Positions 19,487-27,433 of a stretch of 64,000 nt of DNA are shown here, in pieces (the first letter of the stretch is position 1; each line of letters begins with the position of its first letter). The notes beneath the pieces were generated by a model that did not search any database, had not been told where the DNA came from, and saw only the letters and a list, made by a program, of their open reading frames with translations. The translations under genes were made by a program, and so were the position numbers. This DNA is from Oscillibacter sp. Its GTDB lineage: Bacteria; Bacillota; Clostridia; Oscillospirales; Oscillospiraceae. The stretch covers positions 1 to 64,000 of the forward strand of contig JAGBDS010000033.1 of NCBI GenBank assembly GCA_017937405.1, read 5' to 3'.

Positions 19487-20176
19487 TTACAGCAAAAGCT
19501 CGAATCCCAAAGCCAGAACAGAAGTAATGATACCGCAGATGCCGATGGCAAGGCCGCTCATAGCGCCCTCCGTCCGGCCCATCTCCAGCGCCTTGGCGGT
19601 GCCCATACCGTGGGCGCAGGCGCCGATGCCCAGGCCCGCCGCCATGGGGTCCTTCACCCGGAACAGCTTTACCAGGAAGGGTGCCGTCAGGTTGCCCAGA
19701 ATGCCGGTGAAGATCACCGCCGCCACCGTGATGGAGACGATGCCGCCGTGGCTCTCACTGATGGCCGAGGCAATGGGCGTGGTCACGGACTTCGGCAGCA
19801 GGGACACCGTCATCTCCGTGGACAGGCCAAACATCCGGCTCATCACCAAAACTGTGACCACCGTGGTCACGGCGCCGGCCAGACAGCCCAGCAGCACCGG
19901 CAGCCAATTCTCCTTCAGCAGCTCCCGCTTCTGGTAAATCGCCAGCGCCATGCAGGCGGTTGCGGGTCCCAGCAGCATATTGACGATGCTGCCGCCCACG
20001 TAATACTGCTCGTAGGAGATACCAAACACCTTCAGCACAATCACGATGAGACCCGCCGCGATGATCATATGGTTGCAGATGACAAGGCCGCTCTTTTTCT
20101 GGATCGTCATGCCCACCCAATAGGCCAGCACCGTCAATGTCAGGCCAAAGAAAGCGGAGGATACCAGCTCATTCAT
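19487..20176 (-). CDS. lrgB: LrgB/CidB family membrane protein
   Basis: 229 residues with about six to eight hydrophobic segments. Conserved LrgB features include LLGPATACMALAIYQKRELL and SLLPKSVTTPIASAISE, the best-known family motif. In Staphylococcus and Bacillus the LrgA/LrgB pair modulates murein hydrolase activity and has been linked to pyruvate or overflow-metabolite transport. The first 4 bases overlap lrgA, so the pair is translated together. Confidence 0.94.
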   Translation of the reverse strand: MNELVSSAFFGLTLTVLAYWVGMTIQKKSGLVICNHMIIAAGLIVIVLKVFGISYEQYYVGGSIVNMLLGPATACMALAIYQKRELLKENWLPVLLGCLAGAVTTVVTVLVMSRMFGLSTEMTVSLLPKSVTTPIASAISESHGGIVSITVAAVIFTGILGNLTAPFLVKLFRVKDPMAAGLGIGACAHGMGTAKALEMGRTEGAMSGLAIGICGIITSVLALGFELLL

Positions 20177-20541
20177 TTCGCTTCCCCCCTTCCCCGGCGC
20201 ATCAGCCGCCGGGTCAGTACCACCGTGCCCGCCGTGGCAGCGAAGGTAGTGAGCATGGACACCACACAGATGGTAAAGAACGCCGCCGCGTTCTCAAAAA
20301 TCGTGTCCACATAGTTCATAATGCTGACCGTGGCAGGCAGGAAGAAAAAGCCCATGTTGCCCGTCAGGAAATCCGCCACGTTCTGAATGTGTCCGGCCTT
20401 CAGGACCTTGACCAGCAACAGGACCAGCAGCAGCAACAGGCTGATGACACTGGCCGGAAAGGCGAAGGGCAATACGTGCTCAATGCACTGGCTGGCCCAG
20501 TAGACGCCGCAAACAACGCCGATTTGGAGAAGAAGTTTCAA
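20173..20541 (-). CDS. lrgA: LrgA/CidA family holin-like protein
   Basis: About 122 residues, four membrane segments, with the family core LPFAFPASVISLLLLLVLLL followed by NMGFFFLPATVSIMNY. I placed the start at the TTG at 20541, which has AAAGGTGG 8 bases upstream; the GTG at 20553 is in frame but lies inside that site. LrgA-type proteins are small holin-like membrane proteins that work with LrgB. It is the first gene of a two-gene operon with its own promoter. Confidence 0.9.
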   Translation of the reverse strand: MKLLLQIGVVCGVYWASQCIEHVLPFAFPASVISLLLLLVLLLVKVLKAGHIQNVADFLTGNMGFFFLPATVSIMNYVDTIFENAAAFFTICVVSMLTTFAATAGTVVLTRRLMRRGRGEAK

Positions 20542-20574
20542 GGAAAACGCCACCTTTATCAGAAAATCGTTTTC

Positions 20575-20603
20575 ATTCTAAAGAAACAGACCCTTGAAGT
20601 CAA
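20575..20603 (-). promoter_or_regulatory. Promoter of lrgAB
   Basis: On the minus strand: TTGACT (20603-20598), 17-bp spacer, TAGAAT (20580-20575), about 35 bases before the lrgA start. Confidence 0.7.
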
Positions 20604-20646
20604 ACAAAACGGCCCTTTCCTACACACTTTCAGCGGAACGCAACAA

Positions 20647-20672
20647 GAAACCGCCCCATCAGGAGCGGTTTC
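20647..20672 (-). terminator. Terminator after the CoA-transferase gene
   Basis: 8-bp stem GAAACCGC / GCGGTTTC with 10-base loop, then TTGTTGCG on the minus strand, 12 bases past the stop. Confidence 0.55.
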
Positions 20673-20684
20673 TCAGCATTTTTT

Positions 20685-22037
20685 TTACAGCAACGCGCTG
20701 TGAGACAACTCCTCCCGGAAGTCCGGGTGGGCAATGGCAATGAGGGCTTTAGCCCGCTCCAGCGTGCTCTTATAACGCAGGTCCGCCACGCCGAACTCCG
20801 TCACCACATACTGGACGCAGGTGCGGGGCGTGGTGACGATGCTGCCGGGAGCCAACTGAGGGACGATCTTGGAATGGAGCTCTCCCTGGCTGTCCCGGTA
20901 GCTGGAGCGGAGGGCGATGATGCTCTTGCCCTCCCTGGACCACTGGGCGCCCAGCACCCATTCCAGCTGACCACCGGTGCCGGAATACTGCCGGGGGCCC
21001 ACGCTCTCCGCGTTCACCTGCCCGGTAAGGTCGATCTCCATGGCGTTGTTGACAGACACCACCCGGTCATTCCGGGCAATGTTCCGGGGATCGTTTACCC
21101 AGTCGATCTCCTTGAAGCTGAAAACCGGATTGTCACGGGCAAAGTCCCACAGGGCCTTGTCACCCACAAAATATGCTCCCACGGAGCGGCCGGGGCAGGT
21201 CTGCTTCCGGCTGTTGTTGATGACGCCCTTTTCCATCAGCGTCACCACGCAGTTGCTCAGCACCTCGGACTGGATGCCCAGGTCCTTCTTCCCCGCGTCG
21301 GCCAGGCACTCCCCCACCGCGTTGGCAAGGCCCCCCAGGCCAAACTGGACGCAGGCGCCATCGGGCACCAGGTCCGCGATGTACCCGGCGATACGGCGGT
21401 CCGTCTCGTCCGCCGGGACCGGGGGATTTTCCGCCGGAGGGCGGCTGTTCTCCACAATACCGTCCACCTCGGAGACATGAAGCATCATATGGGCTTCGCC
21501 GTCGCTGGCAAAGGACGGGAGCTGGTCGTTGACCTCCACGATGACTGTCTCCGCCTGTTCCAGCACCCGGCGGTGGACCTGGGCGCCCCAGAGGGAACGG
21601 CTCATCCAGCCATTCTCGTCCGGCGCGGAACAGGTGATGACTGCCACCCTTGGATTTCGGGAGGCCATCCAGGCGCCGGTGGCACTCAGGTGTGTGGGAA
21701 CGAACCGGATATTGCCATGGGGCAGCAGCTTCCGCTCCCCAGCGAAAAAGTTGGCATTGTAGGACACCAGGTCCACATTCTCTGCCGCCAGCAGCGCCGT
21801 GTCCAGCGGGGCGAACAGGGCGTCCAGCTCGATATGGCCGCCGATGGCACGCAGGCGCTGTGCCAGGGCGTTGTCTATGGCATAAGGCCAGTTGGCGGAG
21901 GACGTCATCACAATGGTATCTCCGTCCCGGACCAGCGCCGCCGCGTCAGCCGGGGTCATGCGCAGGGCCCGATACTGCTCCTCCCAGCTTCCCTGTCCCG
22001 CCATATGTCCCTTTCGGACCGGTGTCAACACGCCCAT
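20685..22037 (-). CDS. Acetyl-CoA hydrolase/transferase family CoA-transferase
   Basis: 450 residues, from ATG 22037 with GGGAGG upstream. Family I CoA-transferase architecture like butyryl-CoA:acetate, propionate or 4-hydroxybutyrate CoA-transferases: glycine loop VQFGLGGLANAV near 230-241, catalytic Glu258 in GIQSEVLSN, VNNAMEIDLTGQVNAES, and the acyl-CoA loop QYSGTGGQ. It moves CoA between acyl-CoA and a free acid, often the last, ATP-saving step of fermentative acid formation. The exact acyl substrate is not determinable. A palindromic GTATG/CATAC site lies in its upstream region and resembles sites at the 2-oxoacid oxidoreductase operon. Confidence 0.9.
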   Translation of the reverse strand: MGVLTPVRKGHMAGQGSWEEQYRALRMTPADAAALVRDGDTIVMTSSANWPYAIDNALAQRLRAIGGHIELDALFAPLDTALLAAENVDLVSYNANFFAGERKLLPHGNIRFVPTHLSATGAWMASRNPRVAVITCSAPDENGWMSRSLWGAQVHRRVLEQAETVIVEVNDQLPSFASDGEAHMMLHVSEVDGIVENSRPPAENPPVPADETDRRIAGYIADLVPDGACVQFGLGGLANAVGECLADAGKKDLGIQSEVLSNCVVTLMEKGVINNSRKQTCPGRSVGAYFVGDKALWDFARDNPVFSFKEIDWVNDPRNIARNDRVVSVNNAMEIDLTGQVNAESVGPRQYSGTGGQLEWVLGAQWSREGKSIIALRSSYRDSQGELHSKIVPQLAPGSIVTTPRTCVQYVVTEFGVADLRYKSTLERAKALIAIAHPDFREELSHSALL

Positions 22038-22068
22038 AGCATCCTCCCGTCATATGATTTCAGGCAAC

Positions 22069-22088
22069 ATTGTATGATGTCACCATAC
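22069..22088. promoter_or_regulatory. Candidate GntR/FadR-type operator upstream of the CoA-transferase gene
   Basis: GTATGATGTCACCATAC (22072-22088) is a near-perfect 17-bp dyad (GTATG..CATAC). It overlaps a TACAAT -10-like box read on the minus strand. The half TGTATGATGTCA recurs twice at 34771-34810 in reverse complement. Confidence 0.45.
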
Positions 22089-22169
22089 TCCTTATTGTAA
22101 AAAAATGCAACAGTATCCAGACCGTTCCGAAAAAAACGTTATAAATATCGAAAACAGATGGATTTTCAC

Positions 22170-22198
22170 TTGAAAGCCTGAAAACAACATGTTATACT
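22170..22198 (+). promoter_or_regulatory. Promoter of the phospholipase C-like gene
   Basis: TTGAAA (22170-22175), 17-bp spacer, TATACT (22193-22198), about 33 bases before the ATG. Confidence 0.7.
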
Positions 22199-22230
22199 GT
22201 GGCCGTTCAAGTGCTTTGGAGGTGACCGCC

Positions 22231-22779
22231 ATGCAAAAACGCAGCCACACCCTGCTGGCTTCCGCCCTGCTACGGAGCCGTGAGGGTTTTGATGCCAGAC
22301 GGTTCGAGCTGGCCTTTCTGTTCGGCTCCTTTCAGCCGGACTGCAATCCCTTCAGCTATCTGAAGGGGTCTCTCCGGGCCAGGAAGTTCGGCGGGCACAA
22401 TTATACCAATTCCCGTGACTACATCTATGACCACATCCTGCGGCTGCAGCAGCGGCACAAGGCCTGGACCATGTGGCAATACTATACCCTGGGCAAGCTG
22501 ACCCATTACCTGGCGGATGCTTTTACCTATCCCCACAACGAAAACTTCCCTGATACCATGCTGGACCACCACCGTTATGAGACGGACCTCCGGCAGTATT
22601 TTTTGGGCTATATGGCCCACCGGACGCCCCGGCAGATGAAAGCCGCCGAGGAACTGACCGCTGCGCTGGAGGAGCTGCACCGGCAGTATATGGAGAGCTG
22701 CTCCACCATGGGCCGGGATACCCGGTACATCCTGATGGCGACGCGAATGCTGATGGCCGGCTGTCTCCCCGTTACATGA
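22231..22779 (+). CDS. Zinc-dependent phospholipase C-like protein
   Basis: 182 residues from ATG 22231 (GGAGGTG upstream). The sequence follows the zinc-dependent phospholipase C/S1-P1-like helical fold: an early His (RSHTLLA), FELAFLFGSFQPDCNPF, then YYTLGKLTHYLADAFTYPHN with the paired His and Asp that bind zinc, and a later HHRYE. It has no signal peptide, unlike secreted phospholipases, so it probably acts in the cytoplasm and its substrate is unknown. Small proteins of this kind are common in Clostridia. It stands alone, with no operon partner. Confidence 0.8.
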   Translation: MQKRSHTLLASALLRSREGFDARRFELAFLFGSFQPDCNPFSYLKGSLRARKFGGHNYTNSRDYIYDHILRLQQRHKAWTMWQYYTLGKLTHYLADAFTYPHNENFPDTMLDHHRYETDLRQYFLGYMAHRTPRQMKAAEELTAALEELHRQYMESCSTMGRDTRYILMATRMLMAGCLPVT

Positions 22780-22905
22780 TTCGTCAGTCAGCACAGCATT
22801 TTATCGCTTTTCGTCCTTTATTTTTGGAAGAATTTACGATTTCTTTTTCTTTTCCAAAGTGTTATGCTTTAAACATCTAAAGAGCGCTGAAAAGGAGCAC
22901 TTTCT

Positions 22906-23004
22906 ATGTCTAACATCGCCCGCGCTGCTGAATACCGCTACTTTAGCTTTACCTACTTTACCGGTAAGGCTTATTTCGGTTTGGCTGAAAGCGTGGGCAT
23001 GTAA
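22906..23004 (+). CDS. Tyr/Phe-rich leader peptide of the aromatic amino-acid operon
   Basis: A 32-codon reading frame with AAAAGGAG 6 bases before its ATG. Residues 10-24 read YRYFSFTYFTGKAYF, so eight of these fifteen codons are Tyr (10, 12, 17, 23) or Phe (13, 15, 18, 24); there is no Trp. It ends at TAA 23002, about 30 bases before a strong intrinsic terminator and 100 bases before aroF, whose operon makes Phe and Tyr. This is the arrangement of a ribosome-mediated attenuator such as pheL or trpL. The segment 22977-22987 can pair with 23042-23051, which would break the terminator. Too short for routine gene calling. Confidence 0.85.
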   Translation: MSNIARAAEYRYFSFTYFTGKAYFGLAESVGM

Positions 23005-23035
23005 GTCGGTTTTTTCAAAACTGTCCGTACATGGG

Positions 23036-23067
23036 GGCCCGCAGCCAACCGGCTGCGGGCCTTTTTT
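23036..23067 (+). terminator. Attenuator terminator upstream of aroF
   Basis: 11-bp perfect GC-rich stem GGCCCGCAGCC / GGCTGCGGGCC with AACC loop, followed by six T. Its 5' arm and loop (CAGCCAACCG, 23042-23051) are complementary to CGGTTTGGCTG (22977-22987) with one bulged base, giving a mutually exclusive antiterminator. Confidence 0.88.
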
Positions 23068-23105
23068 CACACTTATTATTGTCATTTTTCAAGGAGGAAC
23101 CTGTT

Positions 23106-24119
23106 ATGATTGTCATTCTGAAACACAACCCCAACCGTGACCAGCTGGAAAGCCTCATCGCCTGGCTCCAGGAGAAGGGCGTCACCATCCACACCAGCAT
23201 CGGCGAGGCCCATACCATCCTGGGTCTGGTGGGCGACACCTCCAAGCTGGACATTGACCTGATCTCCGCTCTGGACATCGTGGAGGATGTAAAGCGTGTT
23301 CAGGAACCCTACAAGAACGCCAACCGGAAGTTCCACCCCGAGGACACCGTCATCCAGGTGGGCAACACCCAGATCGGCGGCGGCAACCTGACCATCATGG
23401 CAGGCCCCTGCTCTGTGGAAAGCGAGGAGCAGGTGGTGGCCATCGCCAAGGCCGTCAAGGCCAGCGGCGCCACCATGCTCCGCGGCGGTGCCTTCAAGCC
23501 CCGCACCTCTCCCTACTCCTTCCAGGGCCTTGGCGCCACCGGCCTGGAGTACCTGAAGATCGCCCGGCAGGAGACCGGCCTGCCCATTGTTACCGAGCTG
23601 ATGGACCTGAGCCAGCTCCCCCTGTTCAAGGATGTGGACGTCATCCAGATCGGCGCCCGGAACATGCAGAACTTCGACCTTTTAAAGGCCGTGGGCCATC
23701 AGGACAAGCCCGTGATGATCAAGCGCGGCATGTCCGCCACCTATGAGGAATGGCTGATGAGCGCCGAGTACGTCATGGCCGGCGGCAACGAGAACGTCAT
23801 CCTCTGTGAGCGGGGCATCCGCACCTTTGAGAGCTACACCCGCAACACCCTGGATCTGGCTGCCATCCCCGTGCTGAAAAAGCTGACCCACCTGCCCATC
23901 ATCATCGACCCCAGCCACGCCACCGGCAAGAGCTGGCTGGTGGAGCCCCTGGCCATGGGCGCTGTTGCCACCGGAGCCGACGGCCTCCAGATCGAGGTCC
24001 ACAACGACCCCGCCCACGCCCTGTGCGACGGTCCCCAGTCCCTGAAGCCCGAAGTTTTCGACCCCCTGGCGAAGAAGCTGCTGAAGCTCCACGAAATGAT
24101 GAAGACCCTGGAGGACTGA
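23106..24119 (+). CDS. aroF: 3-deoxy-7-phosphoheptulonate (DAHP) synthase
   Basis: 337 residues, type I-beta DAHP synthase. Residues 1 to about 85 form the ferredoxin-like regulatory domain seen in Thermotoga-type enzymes (MIVILKHNPNRDQLESLIAW), a site for feedback control by Tyr or Phe in that family. The barrel follows: MAGPCSVESEEQ, RGGAFKPRTSPYSFQG, QIGARNMQNFDLL, IIDPSHATGK, and the metal/substrate residues EVHNDP. It joins phosphoenolpyruvate and erythrose-4-phosphate, the first step to chorismate. AAGGAGG lies 8 bases upstream. It is the first structural gene after the leader peptide and attenuator. Confidence 0.97.
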   Translation: MIVILKHNPNRDQLESLIAWLQEKGVTIHTSIGEAHTILGLVGDTSKLDIDLISALDIVEDVKRVQEPYKNANRKFHPEDTVIQVGNTQIGGGNLTIMAGPCSVESEEQVVAIAKAVKASGATMLRGGAFKPRTSPYSFQGLGATGLEYLKIARQETGLPIVTELMDLSQLPLFKDVDVIQIGARNMQNFDLLKAVGHQDKPVMIKRGMSATYEEWLMSAEYVMAGGNENVILCERGIRTFESYTRNTLDLAAIPVLKKLTHLPIIIDPSHATGKSWLVEPLAMGAVATGADGLQIEVHNDPAHALCDGPQSLKPEVFDPLAKKLLKLHEMMKTLED

Positions 24120-24123
24120 GACT

Positions 24124-24960
24124 ATGAATGTTGGCATCGTCGGCCTGGGGCTCATCGGCGGCTCCATGGCGAAAAGCATCAAGGCCCGCACTGCCCACAC
24201 CGTCTGGGGCGTTGACCTGGATGGCGAGACCATGACCATGGCCAGGATGTGCGGCGCCATCGACGCCCCTCTGACCAGTGAGAACCTGCCCAAATGCGAC
24301 CTCATTCTGGTCGCCATCCGCCCCGGCGCCGCCATCGGGTGGGTGCGGCGGAACGCGGACGCCATCAGCAAGTCCGCTATTCTGGTGGACCTGTGCGGCG
24401 TGAAGCGGGTCGTGGTGGAGGGCATCGGCCCCATTGCTGAGCAGCACGGCTTCGCCTACATCGGCGGCCACCCCATGGCGGGCAAGGAGCGGGGGGGCTT
24501 TACCTCCGCCACCGACAGCCTGTATGTGGGCGCGTCCATGATCCTGACGCCGGACAAACGGACGGATATGCAGCTTTTGGAGACGCTGAAAGCCTTCTTC
24601 CTGGACATCGGCTTCGCGGGGCTGACCTTCTCCGACCCGGAGGAGCATGACCGCATCATCGCCTTTACCTCCCAGCTGGCCCATATCGTCTCCAGCGCCT
24701 ATGTGAAGTCTCCCGAGGCTCAGCGCCGCCGGGGCTTCTCCGCAGGCAGCTTCCAGGACATGACCCGTGTGGCCCGGCTGGACGAAGATATGTGGACGGA
24801 GCTGTTCCTGGACGACGCCGACTACCTGACAAAAGAGGTCGGCGAGCTGATCCGTCACCTGACGGAATACCAGGAGGCCCTGCAGACCCGTGACGCTGAA
24901 AAGCTCCACGCACTCCTGAAGGACGGCCGGGAGAAGAAGGCCAGCGCCGGAGGAAATTAA
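24124..24960 (+). CDS. tyrA: Prephenate dehydrogenase
   Basis: 278 residues, starting 4 bases after the aroF stop. A Rossmann NAD site begins at once (VGIVGLGLIGGSMAKS), followed by the family signature YIGGHPMAGKERGG with the catalytic His, and an all-helical C-terminal dimer domain (FTSQLAHIVSSAYV). It oxidatively decarboxylates prephenate to 4-hydroxyphenylpyruvate for tyrosine. There is no C-terminal ACT domain, so feedback would have to act elsewhere, for instance on DAHP synthase or through the leader. Immediately after the stop lies a structured repeat before aroB. Confidence 0.95.
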   Translation: MNVGIVGLGLIGGSMAKSIKARTAHTVWGVDLDGETMTMARMCGAIDAPLTSENLPKCDLILVAIRPGAAIGWVRRNADAISKSAILVDLCGVKRVVVEGIGPIAEQHGFAYIGGHPMAGKERGGFTSATDSLYVGASMILTPDKRTDMQLLETLKAFFLDIGFAGLTFSDPEEHDRIIAFTSQLAHIVSSAYVKSPEAQRRRGFSAGSFQDMTRVARLDEDMWTELFLDDADYLTKEVGELIRHLTEYQEALQTRDAEKLHALLKDGREKKASAGGN

Positions 24961-25147
24961 AGGGGGAGCAGGCTCCCCCTTTAGAACCCCCACCCCCAGT
25001 GACGTCGGTCACTGGGGACGCCGCCCAAGGCGGCTGGGTCAAGGTATTTTTGTCAGGCACATGTCCTGACAAAAATAATTGAAATTTCTTCATTCGCCGC
25101 TGGCGAATGAACTGGGGAAACCGTAGGTTTCCCCTAGGCCCCCTTCC
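24961..25147 (+). repeat. Multi-hairpin intergenic repeat, copy 2
   Basis: Begins directly at the tyrA stop and fills the gap to aroB. Hairpins in order: P0 24961-24980, P1 24994-25017 (10 bp), P2 25020-25034, P3 25046-25076 (12-bp perfect stem, loop CACATGT), P4 25089-25111 (10 bp), P5 25114-25134 (9 bp). Linkers match copy 1 at 18930-19218 almost base for base, while P1, P3 and P4 stems show compensating changes. A TATAAT at 25173 follows, but no -35 partner was found. Confidence 0.87.
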
Positions 25148-25191
25148 TGCCCCAACGATTTTGCTTCCATATTATAATAAGGAGGGACCTT

Positions 25192-26259
25192 ATGTCCTCC
25201 ATCCAGACCATTCAAGTCCATACTGCCCCCGCCTATGAAGTGTCTATCGGCGGCGGGCTGCTGCATACCTGCGGCCAGCACCTCCGGGAGGTACTGGCCC
25301 CCTGCCGCGTTGCCGTCATCACCGACAGCACCGTGGCCCCCTTATATCTCAAGACGGTGACCGGCAGCCTGGAGGGTGCCGGGTTCACCGTCTGTTCTTA
25401 TACCTTCCCCGCCGGGGAGAGCAGCAAGAATTTCATCACGCTGGCCGCCATTCTGGAGTTCCTGGCAGAGCAGCATCTGACCCGCACCGACTGTGTAGCC
25501 GCTCTGGGCGGCGGCGTCACCGGGGACATGGCTGGCTTTGCCGCCGCCTGCTATTTGCGGGGTATCCGCTGCGTCCAGCTCCCCACCACTCTGCTCTCCG
25601 CCGTGGATTCCTCCGTGGGCGGCAAGACCGCCATCGACCTGGCGGCAGGTAAAAACCTGGCGGGGGCCTTTTTACAGCCCACGGCGGTCCTGTGCGACAC
25701 GGACTGCCTCCGCTCCCTGCCCGCTGCCGTCTTTGCCGACGGCGCCGCCGAGGCCATCAAGACCGGCGTTCTGGATGATGAGAGCCTGTTCGCCCTCTTT
25801 GAGGACGGCACCCTCACCGCCGCGCCGGAGGAGGTCATCGCCCGGTGCGTGCGGTACAAGGCCGGCGTGGTCGAGCGTGATGAGAAGGAGCAGGGCGAGC
25901 GAAAGCTGCTGAACCTGGGTCACACCGTGGCCCACGCCATTGAGAAGTGCAGCGGCTACGCCATCCCCCACGGCCACGCCGTGGCAGCAGGCCTTGCCAT
26001 CATTGCACGGGCCGCCGAATCCCTGGGCTGGACCGGGGAGCCCATCGCCGCCCGCATCGCCGCCTGCCTTGCCAAAAGCGGCCTGCCCACCACCACGGAA
26101 TATACTGCCGAAGCCCTGGCGGAGGCCGCCCTGTCAGACAAAAAACGGGCGGGCGGAGACATCACCCTGGTCATTCCGAAAAAAATCGGTGCCTGCGAAC
26201 TGAAAAAGGTTCCCGTCACGGACCTGCTGCCCATCATCCGGGCGGGACTGGAGGGCTGA
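25192..26259 (+). CDS. aroB: 3-dehydroquinate synthase
   Basis: 355 residues. It cyclises DAHP to 3-dehydroquinate using NAD and a divalent metal. Visible family elements: GGGVTGDMAGFAAACYLRGI, LPTTLLSAVDSSVGGKTAID, the metal ligand region DGAAEAIKTGVL, and the His pair in LNLGHTVAHAIEKCSGYAIP and HGHAVAAGL. The start follows AAGGAGGG. It begins the second half of the aromatic operon, after the hairpin repeat, and its stop is 1 base before the aroA start. Confidence 0.97.
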   Translation: MSSIQTIQVHTAPAYEVSIGGGLLHTCGQHLREVLAPCRVAVITDSTVAPLYLKTVTGSLEGAGFTVCSYTFPAGESSKNFITLAAILEFLAEQHLTRTDCVAALGGGVTGDMAGFAAACYLRGIRCVQLPTTLLSAVDSSVGGKTAIDLAAGKNLAGAFLQPTAVLCDTDCLRSLPAAVFADGAAEAIKTGVLDDESLFALFEDGTLTAAPEEVIARCVRYKAGVVERDEKEQGERKLLNLGHTVAHAIEKCSGYAIPHGHAVAAGLAIIARAAESLGWTGEPIAARIAACLAKSGLPTTTEYTAEALAEAALSDKKRAGGDITLVIPKKIGACELKKVPVTDLLPIIRAGLEG

Positions 26260-26260
26260 C

Positions 26261-27433
26261 ATGAATATTTGCATCACCCCGCAAAAGCTGAGCGGCGCCG
26301 TGACGCCGCCCGCCAGCAAATCCATGGCCCACCGGGCGGTGCTGGCGATGGCGCTGGCAGGCGGAACAGGCACACTGTCAAACCTCAGCGACTCCCAGGA
26401 CATTCAGGCCACGAAACGCTGCGTGGAGGCTCTGAAGGCCCCCCGGCCTGACGAAGCCCTTCCCTTCCTGGACTGCGGCGAATCCGGCTCCACCCTCCGC
26501 TTTCTCATCCCCATCGCGCTGGCGGCAGCAGGCGGCGGCGTGTTCACCGGGCATGGCCGCCTGATGGAGCGCCCCCAGCAGCCCTACTTTGACATCTTTG
26601 ATGAAAAGGGTATTTTTTACGAGCAAAAGGACGGTATCCTCACCGTCCGGGGTACATTGACCCCCGGGGTGTACCGCCTGCCGGGAAACGTGTCCAGCCA
26701 GTTCGTCACAGGGCTTCTGTACGCCCTTCCCCTGTTGCCGGGAGACTCCTCTGTGGAAATCACCACGCCGCTGGAATCCAGCGGCTATGTGGATATGACG
26801 CTGGATATGCTGCAAAAATTCGGCATCACCGTAGAAAACCAGCACTATGCGGTCCTTCGTGTCCCCGGGAACCAGACCTATCAGGCCCGGGACATCGCGG
26901 TGGAGTCCGACTGGTCCCAAGCGGGCTTCTGGTATGCCGCTGCTTTTCTGGATAACCACGTCGACATTCAAGGTTTGAACGCCGATTCCACCCAGGGCGA
27001 CCGGGTGGTGGCCTCCCTCTACTGGAAGCTGGCAAAGCCCGGAGATGTAGACATTGACGTGTCCGGCTGCCCGGACCTGCTGCCGCCCCTGGCGGTGATG
27101 GCCGCTGCCCGACAGGGCACCACACGGTTTATCAACGCCGCCCGGCTCCGCATCAAGGAAAGCGACCGTCTCTCCACTACCGCCGCTTTGCTGAACCATC
27201 TGGGCGGCAGCGCCGAAGATGGCCCCGACAGCCTGACGGTCCACGGCGTGCCATCCTTCTCCGGCGGCACCGTGGACGGAGCCAACGACCACCGCATCGT
27301 CATGGCGGCGGCCATCGCCGCCACCCATTCCGCCGCCCCGGTGACCATCCTGGGGGCGGAGGCGGTCAACAAATCCTATCCCTCCTTCTGGGAGGACTAC
27401 AAGCGATTGGGAGGTGTTTTCGATGTCCTCTGA
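26261..27433 (+). CDS. aroA: 3-phosphoshikimate 1-carboxyvinyltransferase (EPSP synthase)
   Basis: 390 residues, somewhat short of the common 420-430 but with both halves of the two-domain inside-out barrel. Visible: PASKSMAHRAVLAMALAGG at the N-terminus, DCGESGSTLRFLIPIALAAG-like PEP/glyphosate loop region, SSQFVTGLLYALPLL, a RIKESDRL motif and ANDHRIVMAAAIAA near the C-terminus. It adds enolpyruvyl from phosphoenolpyruvate to shikimate-3-phosphate. The sequence GESGSTLR replaces the E. coli GNAGTALR loop, as in class II-like enzymes. Its end overlaps the aroC start by 11 bases. Confidence 0.95.
   Translation: MNICITPQKLSGAVTPPASKSMAHRAVLAMALAGGTGTLSNLSDSQDIQATKRCVEALKAPRPDEALPFLDCGESGSTLRFLIPIALAAAGGGVFTGHGRLMERPQQPYFDIFDEKGIFYEQKDGILTVRGTLTPGVYRLPGNVSSQFVTGLLYALPLLPGDSSVEITTPLESSGYVDMTLDMLQKFGITVENQHYAVLRVPGNQTYQARDIAVESDWSQAGFWYAAAFLDNHVDIQGLNADSTQGDRVVASLYWKLAKPGDVDIDVSGCPDLLPPLAVMAAARQGTTRFINAARLRIKESDRLSTTAALLNHLGGSAEDGPDSLTVHGVPSFSGGTVDGANDHRIVMAAAIAATHSAAPVTILGAEAVNKSYPSFWEDYKRLGGVFDVL

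Noticed and set aside
18202..19551. 449-codon minus-strand frame crossing the glnN end and the repeat region
   Set aside because: Half is antisense to glnN, and the other half runs through hairpins and a terminator; no coding signal.
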